Shown: piece after piece, positions 19,766 through 28,494 of the stretch
Position numbering within the stretch: the first letter of the stretch is position 1
Layout of the letters: the number at the start of each line of letters is the position of its first letter
DNA from: Phycisphaeraceae bacterium
Lineage (GTDB): Bacteria > Planctomycetota > Phycisphaerae > Phycisphaerales > Phycisphaeraceae
Reading direction: 5' to 3'
Length of the DNA: 64,000 nt
Assembly: GCA_028277745.1 (NCBI GenBank)
Contig: JANQFR010000085.1
Location: 39,905-103,904 of the forward strand
Made by a program: the position numbers and the translations under genes
Notes under the pieces: generated by a model
What the model saw: the letters and a program-made list of their open reading frames with translations, nothing else
What the model was told of the DNA's origin: nothing
The model's database searches: none

Positions 19766-21243
19766 AGCGTACGTTTTTATTGATTTCCCTCGCCGTTGTC
19801 AGCGCTTGGGGACGCACCACCGATGCGGTTGGTGATGAAACCCCTCCGTTGCCCACAGACCGGCCCAACATCGTTCTGATCGCGATCGACACGGTTCGGG
19901 CGGACCATCTGGGGTGTTATGGCTATGAGCGCCCGACCTCGCCGAACATCGATCGCTTCGCCGAGCAGGGCGTGCTCTTCGAGCGATGCTACAGCCCAGC
20001 AAGCTGGACGCTGCCCTCGTTCATGACGATGTTCACCGGCGTCTTGCCCGCCGTCCACGGCTGCACACATTTTTCAGCAGCACTTTCCTCAGCGATCCCA
20101 ACGCTCCCACAACGGCTCAAAGAGCAGGGGTATTTCTGCGGTGCTGTGGTCAGCAACCCGTTCCTCAACGCCAAATATGGATTCGGATGGGGTTTTGATC
20201 TTTACGACGATTACTCGGTGTTTCTGGACGCCGAGCTGGCGCTGCTGGCCATCGATGATGATCAGGACCGCGGGAAGGTCAACGAAACCGTGACCGGCGC
20301 CACGGTCACGCAGCAGGCGATCGCTCTGATCGATAAGGCCGCGGCGTCGCAGCAACCGTTTTTTCTGTTCATCCACTATTTTGATCCGCACGACAGCTAC
20401 ATCCCACCTGCGCCGTACGCCCGTAAGTTCGACCCCGATTACAAGGGCCCGATGGACGGACGCAACATACCGCCCATGCGGCACCGCCCCCCCAATGAGC
20501 GTGACCTTCAACATATCATCGCCCGTTACGACGGTGAAATCGCCTATGATGACAGCCTTTTTGGCAAGCTGCTGCGCAAGCTCGACGAAACAGCGGCCCC
20601 CGAGCGGACGCTGACGATTCTGCTCAGCGATCACGGCGAGGCTTTCGGAGAACACGGCATGCTCCTGCACGGCAACTCGGCTTACCGTGAGGAAGTCTGG
20701 GTGCCGATGATCTGGCGCTGGCCGGGCGTCTTGCCCGCCGGCCGACGTATCGGCACGTCCGTCGGCGTCACCGATCTGCCGGCCACGATCCGCGATTGGC
20801 TTTCGTTGGAGCGGCTCGACCATATGCAAGGCGAATCACTGGCCCCGCTGATGACGCAACCGGACGGGCGGGCCGATTCGCCACCCGTCTGGTCGCAAGC
20901 CGCGCTGGGCAAGATGACGCCAGATAAGATGCTGCACATTGCTTTGACGGACGGAGACCGCCGGCTGCACGCCAGATTTCCCGCCGCCGGCCCGCAGCAA
21001 TCCCAAACCCAATGGGAAGCGTATGACCTGGCGTCGGACCCCTGGGAAGGCCAGAATCTCTACGATCAGCAGTCAAGCCGCTTCGCCGACCTCCAGCAGC
21101 TCCTGATCGAGCAGTGGAACTCGTGCCAGGAGCTTAAGACCCGATTCGAACGCGACCATCAGCCCGCGGCGGTCGAACTTACCGAAAAAGAACGGCGGCG
21201 GATTGAAGGGCTCGGCTACACCGGAGTTGACGGGGGTCATTGA
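19762..21243 (+). CDS. Sulfatase-fold hydrolase with Thr instead of formylglycine Cys
   Basis: 493-residue secreted protein of the alkaline phosphatase/sulfatase superfamily. N-terminal metal motif 'PNIVLIAIDTVRADHLGCYGY' (Asp43 and following), and downstream 'HYFDPHDSYIPP', 'YDGEIAYDD' and 'LLSDHGEAFGEHG' metal-site motifs are intact. At the nucleophile position the sequence is SWTLPSFMTMFTG, so the C/S-x-P-x-R formylglycine motif is absent and Thr83 is the likely nucleophile. It may act on phosphoesters (for example polar groups on envelope polymers) instead of sulfate esters. Last gene of the exosortase operon, GTG start overlapping the previous stop. Confidence 0.8.
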   Translation: MKRTFLLISLAVVSAWGRTTDAVGDETPPLPTDRPNIVLIAIDTVRADHLGCYGYERPTSPNIDRFAEQGVLFERCYSPASWTLPSFMTMFTGVLPAVHGCTHFSAALSSAIPTLPQRLKEQGYFCGAVVSNPFLNAKYGFGWGFDLYDDYSVFLDAELALLAIDDDQDRGKVNETVTGATVTQQAIALIDKAAASQQPFFLFIHYFDPHDSYIPPAPYARKFDPDYKGPMDGRNIPPMRHRPPNERDLQHIIARYDGEIAYDDSLFGKLLRKLDETAAPERTLTILLSDHGEAFGEHGMLLHGNSAYREEVWVPMIWRWPGVLPAGRRIGTSVGVTDLPATIRDWLSLERLDHMQGESLAPLMTQPDGRADSPPVWSQAALGKMTPDKMLHIALTDGDRRLHARFPAAGPQQSQTQWEAYDLASDPWEGQNLYDQQSSRFADLQQLLIEQWNSCQELKTRFERDHQPAAVELTEKERRRIEGLGYTGVDGGH

Positions 21244-21289
21244 TGGGCCGCGGTTGACCGGAGCGTCGGATGGACTTCGACCAAGCCGA

Positions 21290-22714
21290 TCACCGCTTCA
21301 CCCTCGGGTGTTTTTCGAGCTTGAACGCGGGGTTGTCGGTGCGGGCCTCGGCCATGGCCTGGCGCATCTGTTGAACGATCGCCGGGTGCGTGTCGGCGAC
21401 GTCCTGTTGCTCGCCGGGATCATCCGCCAGGTTATACAGTTCTAGTTTGTCCTTGAGCAGAAAGCGGACCGCTTTCCAGTCCCCCACGCGGACCGCCTGG
21501 ATCGGACCGACTTTTTCATTGAATTCCCAGTACATGACGTCGTGCTGCAGTTGCTCGTCCGGCCTGCCCTGCAGGGTGGGCAGGTAGGAGACGCCGTTTA
21601 GGTCTGATCGGCTGGGCTCGACGCCGGCGATCTCGCAAGCGGTGGGCAGCAGGTCCCAGAAGGCGGAGGGGTGGTCCGTGGTCGTGCCCGGGCGGATCGT
21701 GCCCGGCCAGACCGCGACGAAGGGGACGCGGATGCCGCCCTCGTACAGATCACGCTTGCCGCCGCGGAATGGGCCATTGGAATTGAAAAACCGGTCCTTT
21801 CTTTCGTACTCTGGGCCGTTGTCAGACGTGAAGATGATCAACGTGTTTCTGGTCAACCCCAGTTCGGCGATCAGGTCGCGAAGGCGGCCGATGTCGCGGT
21901 CCATGCGCGAGACCATGCCGGCGTAGGCGACATTACCCTCGGGATCGTTGTGGTAATGGCCCTTGGTGTTCATCCGCCGCTTGGGCCAGTCGAGGTTCTT
22001 GTACTGCTCTTTCGAGTCTTCCGGCACGGTTAGTTCGAGGTGCGGGATCGTGTAAGCAAGGTACAGGAAAAACGGCTTATCCCGGTGCACACGGATCCAG
22101 CGAAGAGCTTCATCGGTGACCAGGTCGTGGGCGTAACGGCCCTGCTTCTCTTTGGTCTTGTTGCCTTCGAGGGGAAACGCCTCGTCGTTGCGCCAGAAGG
22201 TGGTGGGGTAATAGTGATGAGCGGCCCGATGCGTGCGGTAGCCGTAGAAATAGTCGAATCCCTGCTTCGACGGCATGCCCAAGTCATCGTCGCCCTCGGC
22301 CAGCCCCCACTTGCCGATGATGGCGGTTGCATAGCCGGCCCGCTTGAGCTCGTGGGCAACCGTGATGTCGTTCGGCCCGAGGTTGACCGGGCGGCCGACG
22401 AACGTCCACCCGGGGTTGCCGCGCACCGAAGCGTTGCCCATGTGGTGGCCGGTCAGCAACGCGCAACGTGACGGCATGCACACGGCCGAGCCGGCGTAAT
22501 GATCGGTGAAGACCATGCCCTCGTTGGCCATCATGTCGAGGTTGGGCGTGCGGATGTACTCCTGGCCGTTGAACCCGACGTCGCCCCAACCCAGGTCGTC
22601 GGCCAGGATGAAGATGATGTTCGGCTTGCGGTCCTGCGCCCGGGCGGCGCCGGCGAACCATACGACGACGCACGCCAGAACGGTCAGTATCGTGAAATGG
22701 GAATGACGGCTCAT
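21290..22714 (-). CDS. Secreted FGly sulfatase (S1 family)
   Basis: 474-residue arylsulfatase-type enzyme hydrolysing sulfate esters, probably from algal polysaccharides. A signal peptide (to about residue 26, AGAARA) precedes metal motif PNIIFILADDLGWGDVGFNG, the formylglycine site CMPSRCALLTG (Cys79), IGKWGLAEG, and 'TSDNGPEY' metal ligands; the C-terminal sub-domain has 'RVGDWKAVRF' and 'ELYNLADDPGEQQD'. It follows the sulfatase at 22782-24185 on the same strand after 67 bp and is likely in its operon. It converges with the gene ending at 21243. Confidence 0.92.
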   Translation of the reverse strand: MSRHSHFTILTVLACVVVWFAGAARAQDRKPNIIFILADDLGWGDVGFNGQEYIRTPNLDMMANEGMVFTDHYAGSAVCMPSRCALLTGHHMGNASVRGNPGWTFVGRPVNLGPNDITVAHELKRAGYATAIIGKWGLAEGDDDLGMPSKQGFDYFYGYRTHRAAHHYYPTTFWRNDEAFPLEGNKTKEKQGRYAHDLVTDEALRWIRVHRDKPFFLYLAYTIPHLELTVPEDSKEQYKNLDWPKRRMNTKGHYHNDPEGNVAYAGMVSRMDRDIGRLRDLIAELGLTRNTLIIFTSDNGPEYERKDRFFNSNGPFRGGKRDLYEGGIRVPFVAVWPGTIRPGTTTDHPSAFWDLLPTACEIAGVEPSRSDLNGVSYLPTLQGRPDEQLQHDVMYWEFNEKVGPIQAVRVGDWKAVRFLLKDKLELYNLADDPGEQQDVADTHPAIVQQMRQAMAEARTDNPAFKLEKHPRVKR

Positions 22715-22781
22715 CGATATCGTACCTCAAAAAATGAGTGAATCGTATGGGGAGTATGGACGTATCATCATCATCGCGGAC

Positions 22782-24185
22782 TCATCCGCCCTTGTACGCC
22801 GGGTTCGGTTCAAACGTGGTGGGAGCGTTGACCGACCGCTGCCAGGCGTGAAGTTCCTCCAGCAGACGCTTGGTGACGTCGGGGCGCTGCGCCGCCAGGT
22901 CATTCGTCTCGCCCAGGTCTTCGGCCAGGTTGTACAACTCGATCGTGTCGGTCTCATACTGCTCGATCAGTTTCCAGTCGCCGCGCCGGATGATCGAGCC
23001 CGGGGTGGCGCGCCACCGCCCATGGATGCCTCGGCCGGCTTGGAGGTAAGCCGGGAAGTGCCAGAACAACGCGCGGTCAGGCAATGCGGCAGGCTCGTCG
23101 CGCAGCAGCGGCGCCAGGGATACGCCGTCGACCGGCTGATGGCCCGGCAATACGCCGCCCGCCGCCTCGACCAGGGTGGGATAGAAGTCGAACAGCAGCA
23201 CCGGCTCGCTCGTGCGGGTCCCCGGCCGGGTCACCCCCGGCCAGCGGACCGTCAACGGCACCCGGATGCCCCCTTCATAGAACATCCCTTTGCTGCCCCG
23301 CAGCGGCGTCATGTCCGTGAACCGGCCGTGACCGCCGTTGTCGGAGCTGAAGACCACAATCGTGTTTCCCGCCAGCCCCAACTCGTCGAGTGTCGCCAGC
23401 ACACGCCCGACGCTCTGGTCCAGGGCCGAGACCATCGCCGCGTACTCCGGGTTCTGGTGAAGTTTCCCTTTGGGCCACCGCCGGGCCTGCTCGTGCAGGT
23501 CAGGGCGGGGTCGGATGGGGGTGTGCACGGTGTAGTAAGGGAAGTAAAGGAAAAACGGCCTGTCTCGATGGGCGCGGATAAAGCCGATCGCCTCATCGGT
23601 CAGCCGATCGGTCAGGTATTCGCTCTCGGGGCCGTCGGACAGACGCGGATTTTGATAAGGGCTGAAGTAGGAATGGGGATGGCCCTTGCTGTAGCCGGCG
23701 ATGTTGACGTCGAAGCCCTGGTTCTGCGGGTCGGAGGGGGCGCCCGCATCGCCGACGTGGAACTTGCCGACGGTGGCGGTGGCGTAACCCGCGGACTTGA
23801 GCACCTCTGCCAGCGTCACGACTTGGGGGTTGAGGAACGGAACGTTGCGGTGCGGGATGAGCCGACGGTGCTCGGCTTTGCCGCGGTCGGGGTTGTTGAC
23901 GGTGTAGACCCCCGTGCGCGGTGCGTACATGCCCGACAACAACGCCGCCCGGCTGGGCGCACAATTCGGGGCGTTGGCGTACGCATCGGTGAACACCATG
24001 CCCTGCTGCGCCAATGCGTCCAGGTTCGGGGTGCGATAGAAATCGCTGCCCATGTATCCCGTGTCTCGCCACCCCAGGTCGTCAGCCAACAGGAACACGA
24101 TGTTGGGCTTGGCGGCGCCGGCCGCGGACGACGTGAGCCAGAAGAGCAGCGGCGTGATGAGACTGGTCAGGAATCGGTCAATCAT
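22782..24185 (-). CDS. Secreted FGly sulfatase (S1 family), first gene of LacI-controlled operon
   Basis: 467-residue sulfatase. Signal peptide (MIDRFLTSLITPLLFWLTSS) then PNIVFLLADDLGWRDTGYMG, the formylglycine motif CAPSRAALLSG (Cys75), VGKFHVGD, 'SSDNGGHGRF' and 'ELYNLAEDLGETND'. I took the ATG at 24185 because the signal peptide begins there; an ATG at 24233 would add 16 polar residues. Transcription probably starts from the promoter at 24356-24383, whose -35 box lies within an operator of the LacI regulator at 25292-26380. The leader would be about 160 nt. Confidence 0.92.
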   Translation of the reverse strand: MIDRFLTSLITPLLFWLTSSAAGAAKPNIVFLLADDLGWRDTGYMGSDFYRTPNLDALAQQGMVFTDAYANAPNCAPSRAALLSGMYAPRTGVYTVNNPDRGKAEHRRLIPHRNVPFLNPQVVTLAEVLKSAGYATATVGKFHVGDAGAPSDPQNQGFDVNIAGYSKGHPHSYFSPYQNPRLSDGPESEYLTDRLTDEAIGFIRAHRDRPFFLYFPYYTVHTPIRPRPDLHEQARRWPKGKLHQNPEYAAMVSALDQSVGRVLATLDELGLAGNTIVVFSSDNGGHGRFTDMTPLRGSKGMFYEGGIRVPLTVRWPGVTRPGTRTSEPVLLFDFYPTLVEAAGGVLPGHQPVDGVSLAPLLRDEPAALPDRALFWHFPAYLQAGRGIHGRWRATPGSIIRRGDWKLIEQYETDTIELYNLAEDLGETNDLAAQRPDVTKRLLEELHAWQRSVNAPTTFEPNPAYKGG

Positions 24186-24355
24186 GCGTGTCTGGATCGA
24201 CGGCTCAGCGGGGCGTCCACGCCCACGATTCATGTTTGATGCAGACGCCGATAGGTGACGCTGGCGTCTTTTTTGGCTCGGAAAGGTTTCGCGGCGAGGC
24301 GGCGTGAGTCACGAGGTTTTTCGAATGAAGCCTCTTTCATCCGCGTTCGAATCTC

Positions 24356-24384
24356 AGTATACCTGAATATTCTGAACGTTCAAA
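24356..24384 (-). promoter_or_regulatory. Promoter with LacI operator copy 1 on its -35 box
   Basis: On the minus strand TTGAAC (24378-24383) is followed by 16 bp and TATACT (24356-24361). The -35 box overlaps the palindrome TGAACGTTCA (24373-24382). The 14-mer TCTGAACGTTCAAA (24371-24384) is identical to two other copies near the LacI gene. AATATTCA-type flanks extend the dyad. Binding here would block RNA polymerase at the sulfatase operon 24185-21290. Confidence 0.8.
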
Positions 24385-24421
24385 TATTCATGTGAAACCG
24401 TAGCAGGCTGTTGGGCGCACG

Positions 24422-25102
24422 CTATTCCTCTCTCGTTTCTTCCCCGGATTCAGCCAGCACCACCGGCAGGCCCATGTCCCGGCACAGGGCTTCGACCATT
24501 TGTACGTGCCGGAGGCGTTGCACCGCGCCGTCTTCGCGCGGGTAATTGAGGCCGTAGGGCCAGAAGTGGCGCGGATCGCAGTTTACCTCGGCGTCGGGCC
24601 CGTCGAAGGATCGCAAAAGGCGGTTGGCCCGCTCGCCGATCCACTTTTTGTCCTGGCACATCTCGCGCCACTTCCGGGTCGTCCCCACACCGAGCGTGTG
24701 GGAGATCTCATGCAGCGCGGTGCGCGTGCTGATGGACCCGCCGAACCGGATGTGGCCGTTGTAATGGCCGTCGGCGGTAGGCGTTTCAGGGTTGTAAGAA
24801 ACGCGGATTTCCTTCTTGAATCGCCCGTGCCGGTTGTAGAACGCCACGGCCTCATCCATCGCCGCGACGATCCGCTCCCGCTTGTCCTTCGGCCACTGCT
24901 CCCAGCCCTCGGTCAGTCGGTAGGTCAGTCGGCCCTTGGCCTTATCACGGGATGGCTCGGTGAGCACCTTCACCGCGGCCCGGTCGCCGCCCAGCAGGAA
25001 GGGCGCCGGGCCCTGCTCCTCGGCGTCGCGGACGGTCTGGGAACCGACTGGAACGGTGGTTAGAACGGTCATGACCGCGATGCTCAACGTGAAGTGGCGC
25101 AT
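24422..25102 (-). CDS. Secreted HExxH (zincin-like) protein of sulfatase regulon
   Basis: 226-residue protein with a signal peptide (MRHFTLSIAVMTVLTTVPVG). The motif TALHEISHTLGVG (His131, Glu132, His135) is a zinc-peptidase-type HExxH with a following Gly, but the position expected for a third metzincin ligand is Thr, so it is not a standard metzincin. 'YNGHIRFGGSIS' precedes the motif as a likely edge strand. I do not know a substrate. ATG 25102 has GAGAGG upstream and starts the signal peptide. It is transcribed from the divergent promoter region at 25131-25181 and lies upstream of the sulfatase operon. Confidence 0.7.
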   Translation of the reverse strand: MRHFTLSIAVMTVLTTVPVGSQTVRDAEEQGPAPFLLGGDRAAVKVLTEPSRDKAKGRLTYRLTEGWEQWPKDKRERIVAAMDEAVAFYNRHGRFKKEIRVSYNPETPTADGHYNGHIRFGGSISTRTALHEISHTLGVGTTRKWREMCQDKKWIGERANRLLRSFDGPDAEVNCDPRHFWPYGLNYPREDGAVQRLRHVQMVEALCRDMGLPVVLAESGEETREE

Positions 25103-25130
25103 GGAGGAAATCCTCTCGTCGGCGCCGGCC

Positions 25131-25181
25131 TTGACAAGGCCTTCGCCACGCATAGCATATCTGAACGTTCAAAATAGTCAA
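25131..25181. promoter_or_regulatory. Divergent promoters sharing LacI operator copy 2
   Basis: Plus strand: TTGACA (25131-25136), 16 bp, TAGCAT (25153-25158), pointing to the LacI gene; the operator TGAACGTTCA (25162-25171) covers the expected start of transcription. Minus strand: TTGACT (25176-25181), 16 bp, TATGCT (25154-25159), pointing to the HExxH gene; the same operator lies within the spacer. The -10 boxes overlap on opposite strands. One bound repressor would therefore silence both directions, giving autoregulation of the regulator. The 14-mer TCTGAACGTTCAAA is at 25160-25173. Confidence 0.8.
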
Positions 25182-25291
25182 AGGACGCCTGATTTCATTC
25201 TCCGCGGCGTATACGACTGGTCCGGGGCCCCGATTGGGATTACGCTGGCCATGACTTCATTCCCCAGTCACAAGTCGAAGGTGAAGCCCTG

Positions 25292-26380
25292 ATGCCCAGA
25301 TCGGAGCGACCCGCCCGGGTGACTCTCAAAGACGTGGCGGCCCATGCCGGGGTGAGCGTCGGTACGGTGTCGGACATCGTGAACCGAGGCCTGTCGGACA
25401 ATTACGCCGAGCCGACCCGGCAACGCGTCCACCGATCCATCGACCAACTCGGCTATCGCCCCACACGCGCCGCCCAGAACCTCAAGCGAGGCCGAACCGA
25501 CACCATCGGCATCGCCCTCACCCGCGGGTTCGACAACCCCTACTACGCCCGCCTATTCGATACGATCAAGCGAGCGCTGGGGCGGTACCAATTGAGTTCC
25601 GAGTTGATGGTCCTCGACAATCAGCAGCGCGGCGAGGCGCGGCGGGTCTGTGATGGGATGATCAGCCACGGGGTTGAGGGCCTGATCGTCGGGCCGGTCT
25701 ACTACTGGGACAAGCCCATCCTTGAGGAGTTGCGTGACCAGAAACGCGTGGGTGTTCCCACCGTGACCTTCGGCGCCGTCCGCGATGAAGTAGGGATGCA
25801 CAACGTGTTCATGGGAGATGATCAAGGCGGGGTCGTCCTCACCGAATACCTGCTGAGCATGGGGCATCGCCGGATCGCTTATTTCCCCATCCACCCGCCG
25901 GATAAGGCGCATTTAGATCGAGGCTCACTCCAGGAAGGGGTCACCCGGGTCCTGGAAGCCCGGGGGCTCTTCGATGAGGATTGGGTTTTTCTCGGCTTTG
26001 ACTTAGGCCGATTTAAGGATTCTTTTGAGTACGCCCAGGCGTTTGCACACCGCTGGCTGGACGCCCGCGAAACCGATCGGCCGACCGCGGTGATCTGCAA
26101 GACCGACCAGATCGCCATCACTGCGCTGGCCGTGTTCCATCGGCTCGGGATCCGGGTGCCCGAGGACCTGTCGGTGATCGGCTACGACAATCTGCCCGAG
26201 TCGGCGTACACGATTCCGGCGTTGACCACGGTGGACAACGCGATCGACCAGCGGATGGCCCAGGTCGCCGAAGACATCGCGACCATGGTCGGCCGGACGC
26301 CGGTTGAGCCGGCTCCGCGTCAGGCCGTGATTCCGAAGGTCATCGAGCGTGACTCGGTGAAAGCCATCACGCCCGGGTGA
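25292..26380 (+). CDS. LacI-family regulator of the sulfatase regulon
   Basis: 362-residue transcription factor. N-terminal LacI helix-turn-helix with hinge (residues about 10-65, VTLKDVAAHAGVSVGTVSDIVNRG, then 'YRPTRAAQNLKRGRTDTIG'), followed by a periplasmic-binding-protein-like effector domain ('GDDQGGVVLTEYLLSMGHRRIAYF', 'TAVICKTDQIAITAL', 'LSVIGYDNLPES'). Three identical 14-bp operators sit at its own promoter and at the promoters of sulfatase operons on both sides. The effector is presumably a (sulfated) oligosaccharide, which cannot be deduced here. ATG start with GAAGGTG upstream. Confidence 0.93.
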   Translation: MPRSERPARVTLKDVAAHAGVSVGTVSDIVNRGLSDNYAEPTRQRVHRSIDQLGYRPTRAAQNLKRGRTDTIGIALTRGFDNPYYARLFDTIKRALGRYQLSSELMVLDNQQRGEARRVCDGMISHGVEGLIVGPVYYWDKPILEELRDQKRVGVPTVTFGAVRDEVGMHNVFMGDDQGGVVLTEYLLSMGHRRIAYFPIHPPDKAHLDRGSLQEGVTRVLEARGLFDEDWVFLGFDLGRFKDSFEYAQAFAHRWLDARETDRPTAVICKTDQIAITALAVFHRLGIRVPEDLSVIGYDNLPESAYTIPALTTVDNAIDQRMAQVAEDIATMVGRTPVEPAPRQAVIPKVIERDSVKAITPG

Positions 26381-26421
26381 GGTTGCGGCCTATTGGGTAT
26401 CGGGACGGCCGGGAAATGAGG

Positions 26422-26462
26422 TTGACAGGTTGATTCCGTGCCTTACAATCTGAACGTTCAAA
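26422..26462 (+). promoter_or_regulatory. Promoter with LacI operator copy 3
   Basis: TTGACA (26422-26427), 16 bp, TACAAT (26444-26449), then the operator TGAACGTTCA (26451-26460) covering the expected transcription start. The arrangement nearly repeats that of the regulator's own promoter. TCTGAACGTTCAAA spans 26449-26462. It should drive the sulfatase at 26553 with a leader of about 95 nt and probably the two membrane-protein genes after it. Confidence 0.85.
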
Positions 26463-26552
26463 CTCGTTTTTTGCGTTCTTTTGTCAATAATCTAGCTTCA
26501 CTTCACTCGACTCGGCAACGCAGCCCAGTGCAATGAGAGCAAGGTCTCGGGC

Positions 26553-28484
26553 ATGAAACACATCTCTTTTTTTCGCTTATTGTTGTCCCTGGCGGTGTGC
26601 GTGCTGCATCAGGCCGTCGCCGCGGCGCAGGAAGAAGCCTTCGATCGGCCGAACATCCTCTGGCTGACCTTCGAGGACACCAGCCCGTACGCCTTCTCGT
26701 GTTACGGCAACCCCCAGACGTCCACGCCGACGGTCGACGCCCTGGCCGAGCGCGGCGTGCGCTTCACCAACTGCTCCTCCACCGCGCCACATTGCTCACC
26801 CGCCCGCTCGTCGATCATCTCCGGCAGCCCGGCGACCACTTACGGCACGGACTGGCACCGCCGCGGATGGCGCGTCCCAGTCGATCAGTATTTCTTCCCC
26901 CCGCTCCTGCGCGAAGCCGGCTACTTCACCACCAATAACTCCAAGACTGACTACAACATCATCCGCGGCACGCTCAGGAACAAGCGGGTCTGGAACATGC
27001 AGGGCAACGACGCGACCTACAACAGCGACCGCCGCCGGCCCGGCCAGCCGTTCTTCGCCGTGTTCAACTCCGCCATCTCCCACATGGGCCGGATCCGCTC
27101 GTTCCACCTGGACGAGCGGCGCGACTTCGAGGGCCTGGACCCCACGGCGCTCGACCTGCCCCCGCATGTCCCGGACCTGCCCGAGATCCGCTCGGACTAC
27201 GCTTTCGCCCTCGAGGGCGGGCAGGACATCGACCGCTGGGTGCAGCTCTTCCTCGACGACATCAGCCAACGCGGCTTGGCGGACGACACCATCATCTTTT
27301 TCTTCTCAGACCACGGCGGGCTGCTGCCGCGCGGCAAGGCGTTCCCGTATGAAAGCGGGCTGCGCGTCCCGATGATCGTCTATGTCCCGCCCAAGTGGCG
27401 CGATCGCTGCGGCATCCCGATGGGCTCGGTCTCCGATCGGCTCATCAACTTCGAGGACCTGGGCCCGACCGTGCTGGCGCTCGTCGGGCTGGACACGCCG
27501 CCGCACATGCAGGGGCGGGACTTTCTTGGCCCTGACGCCCAGCCCCGCGCGGTGCAGTTCGGCTTCCGCACGAACACCGGACCGCATTACGAGCCCAACC
27601 GCACCGCCTACGACGGCCGATTCAAGTACATCCGCAGCTACACCCCTTACAAGCCCTACGGCCTGCGGCAGAGCTATCAGTGGGGCGTGCCCGGCCAGTA
27701 CGCCTGGGACCAGCTCTACCACCGGGGCGGCGCCGAGCAGCCGCACCGGTTGTTCTTCGAGTCCAAGCCCACCGAACAGTTGTACGACCTGTCTGTCGAC
27801 CCCTGGGAAACAAACAACCTGGCCGACGATTCGGCTTACGCCGAGCCCCTGAAGCGTCTGCGGGGAGCGGTGTCGGCCCGGTTGCGGGAGACCCGGGACC
27901 TGGGCTTGTTCCCGAACACGACCCGCGCGCCGGACCCCTCGATGTCGTTGTACGAATGGGTCCGCGAGACGGACTTCCCGCTGGAGGAGTTATACACCGC
28001 GGCGGAGTTGGCCAGCGAGGGGGACCCCACGAATGTGGTGGCGCTGGCGGCGTTGCTGTCGCACGAGCAGCCGGCGATCCGGTTCTGGGGCGCCTCGGGC
28101 TTCGCGACACTGGCGAACCGCGGACGGCTGGCGCAGCTCCCCGAGGCGTTGCTGGCCGCGATGGACGACCCGAACCCGGAGGTGAGCGTGACCGCCGCCG
28201 AGGCGGTGTGCTGGGCCGGGGAGGCGGACCGTGGCCTGCCGGTGCTGTTGCGGCACGTGCGCAACAACGTGCCGTACGCCGCGTCGGCGGTCGAGGGACT
28301 CGGCCCGATCGCCGAGCCGGTCTGGGATGAGCTGGCGGCCCTGACCGACCAACAGGGCGTGCGGTCCATCCTGATCAACGCCGGCCGGCTGGATTTCGAC
28401 GCTTACTACAAGGACGAATACGACAGAGGCGCGCGGATCAACCGCAACCGTCGGGACTGGACCAAGCCCGGCCCCAACCCGTGA
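26553..28484 (+). CDS. Secreted FGly sulfatase with C-terminal HEAT-like repeats
   Basis: 643-residue sulfatase. Signal peptide (FFRLLLSLAVCVLHQAVAAA), metal motif PNILWLTFEDTSPYAFSCYG, formylglycine site CSPARSSIISG (Cys81), 'FFFSDHGGLLPRGK' and 'QLYDLSVDPWETNNL'. The opening 'TFEDTSP' resembles sulfamidase-type (N-sulfoglucosamine sulfohydrolase-like) enzymes. From about residue 495 to 615 the sequence turns into HEAT-like helical pairs ('NVVALAALLSHEQPAIRFWGASGF', 'DDPNPEVSVTAAEAVCW'), an extension seen in planctomycete sulfatases. It is under operator copy 3. Confidence 0.9.
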   Translation: MKHISFFRLLLSLAVCVLHQAVAAAQEEAFDRPNILWLTFEDTSPYAFSCYGNPQTSTPTVDALAERGVRFTNCSSTAPHCSPARSSIISGSPATTYGTDWHRRGWRVPVDQYFFPPLLREAGYFTTNNSKTDYNIIRGTLRNKRVWNMQGNDATYNSDRRRPGQPFFAVFNSAISHMGRIRSFHLDERRDFEGLDPTALDLPPHVPDLPEIRSDYAFALEGGQDIDRWVQLFLDDISQRGLADDTIIFFFSDHGGLLPRGKAFPYESGLRVPMIVYVPPKWRDRCGIPMGSVSDRLINFEDLGPTVLALVGLDTPPHMQGRDFLGPDAQPRAVQFGFRTNTGPHYEPNRTAYDGRFKYIRSYTPYKPYGLRQSYQWGVPGQYAWDQLYHRGGAEQPHRLFFESKPTEQLYDLSVDPWETNNLADDSAYAEPLKRLRGAVSARLRETRDLGLFPNTTRAPDPSMSLYEWVRETDFPLEELYTAAELASEGDPTNVVALAALLSHEQPAIRFWGASGFATLANRGRLAQLPEALLAAMDDPNPEVSVTAAEAVCWAGEADRGLPVLLRHVRNNVPYAASAVEGLGPIAEPVWDELAALTDQQGVRSILINAGRLDFDAYYKDEYDRGARINRNRRDWTKPGPNP

Positions 28485-28494
28485 CCGCCGCCCC

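Noticed and set aside
22734..24239. 501-codon plus-strand frame
   Set aside because: Covers the antisense of a full FGly sulfatase with all motifs; no family features of its own.
24422..25102. Standard metzincin protease
   Set aside because: HExxHxxGxx is followed by Thr at the third-ligand position, so only a general zincin-like call is supported.
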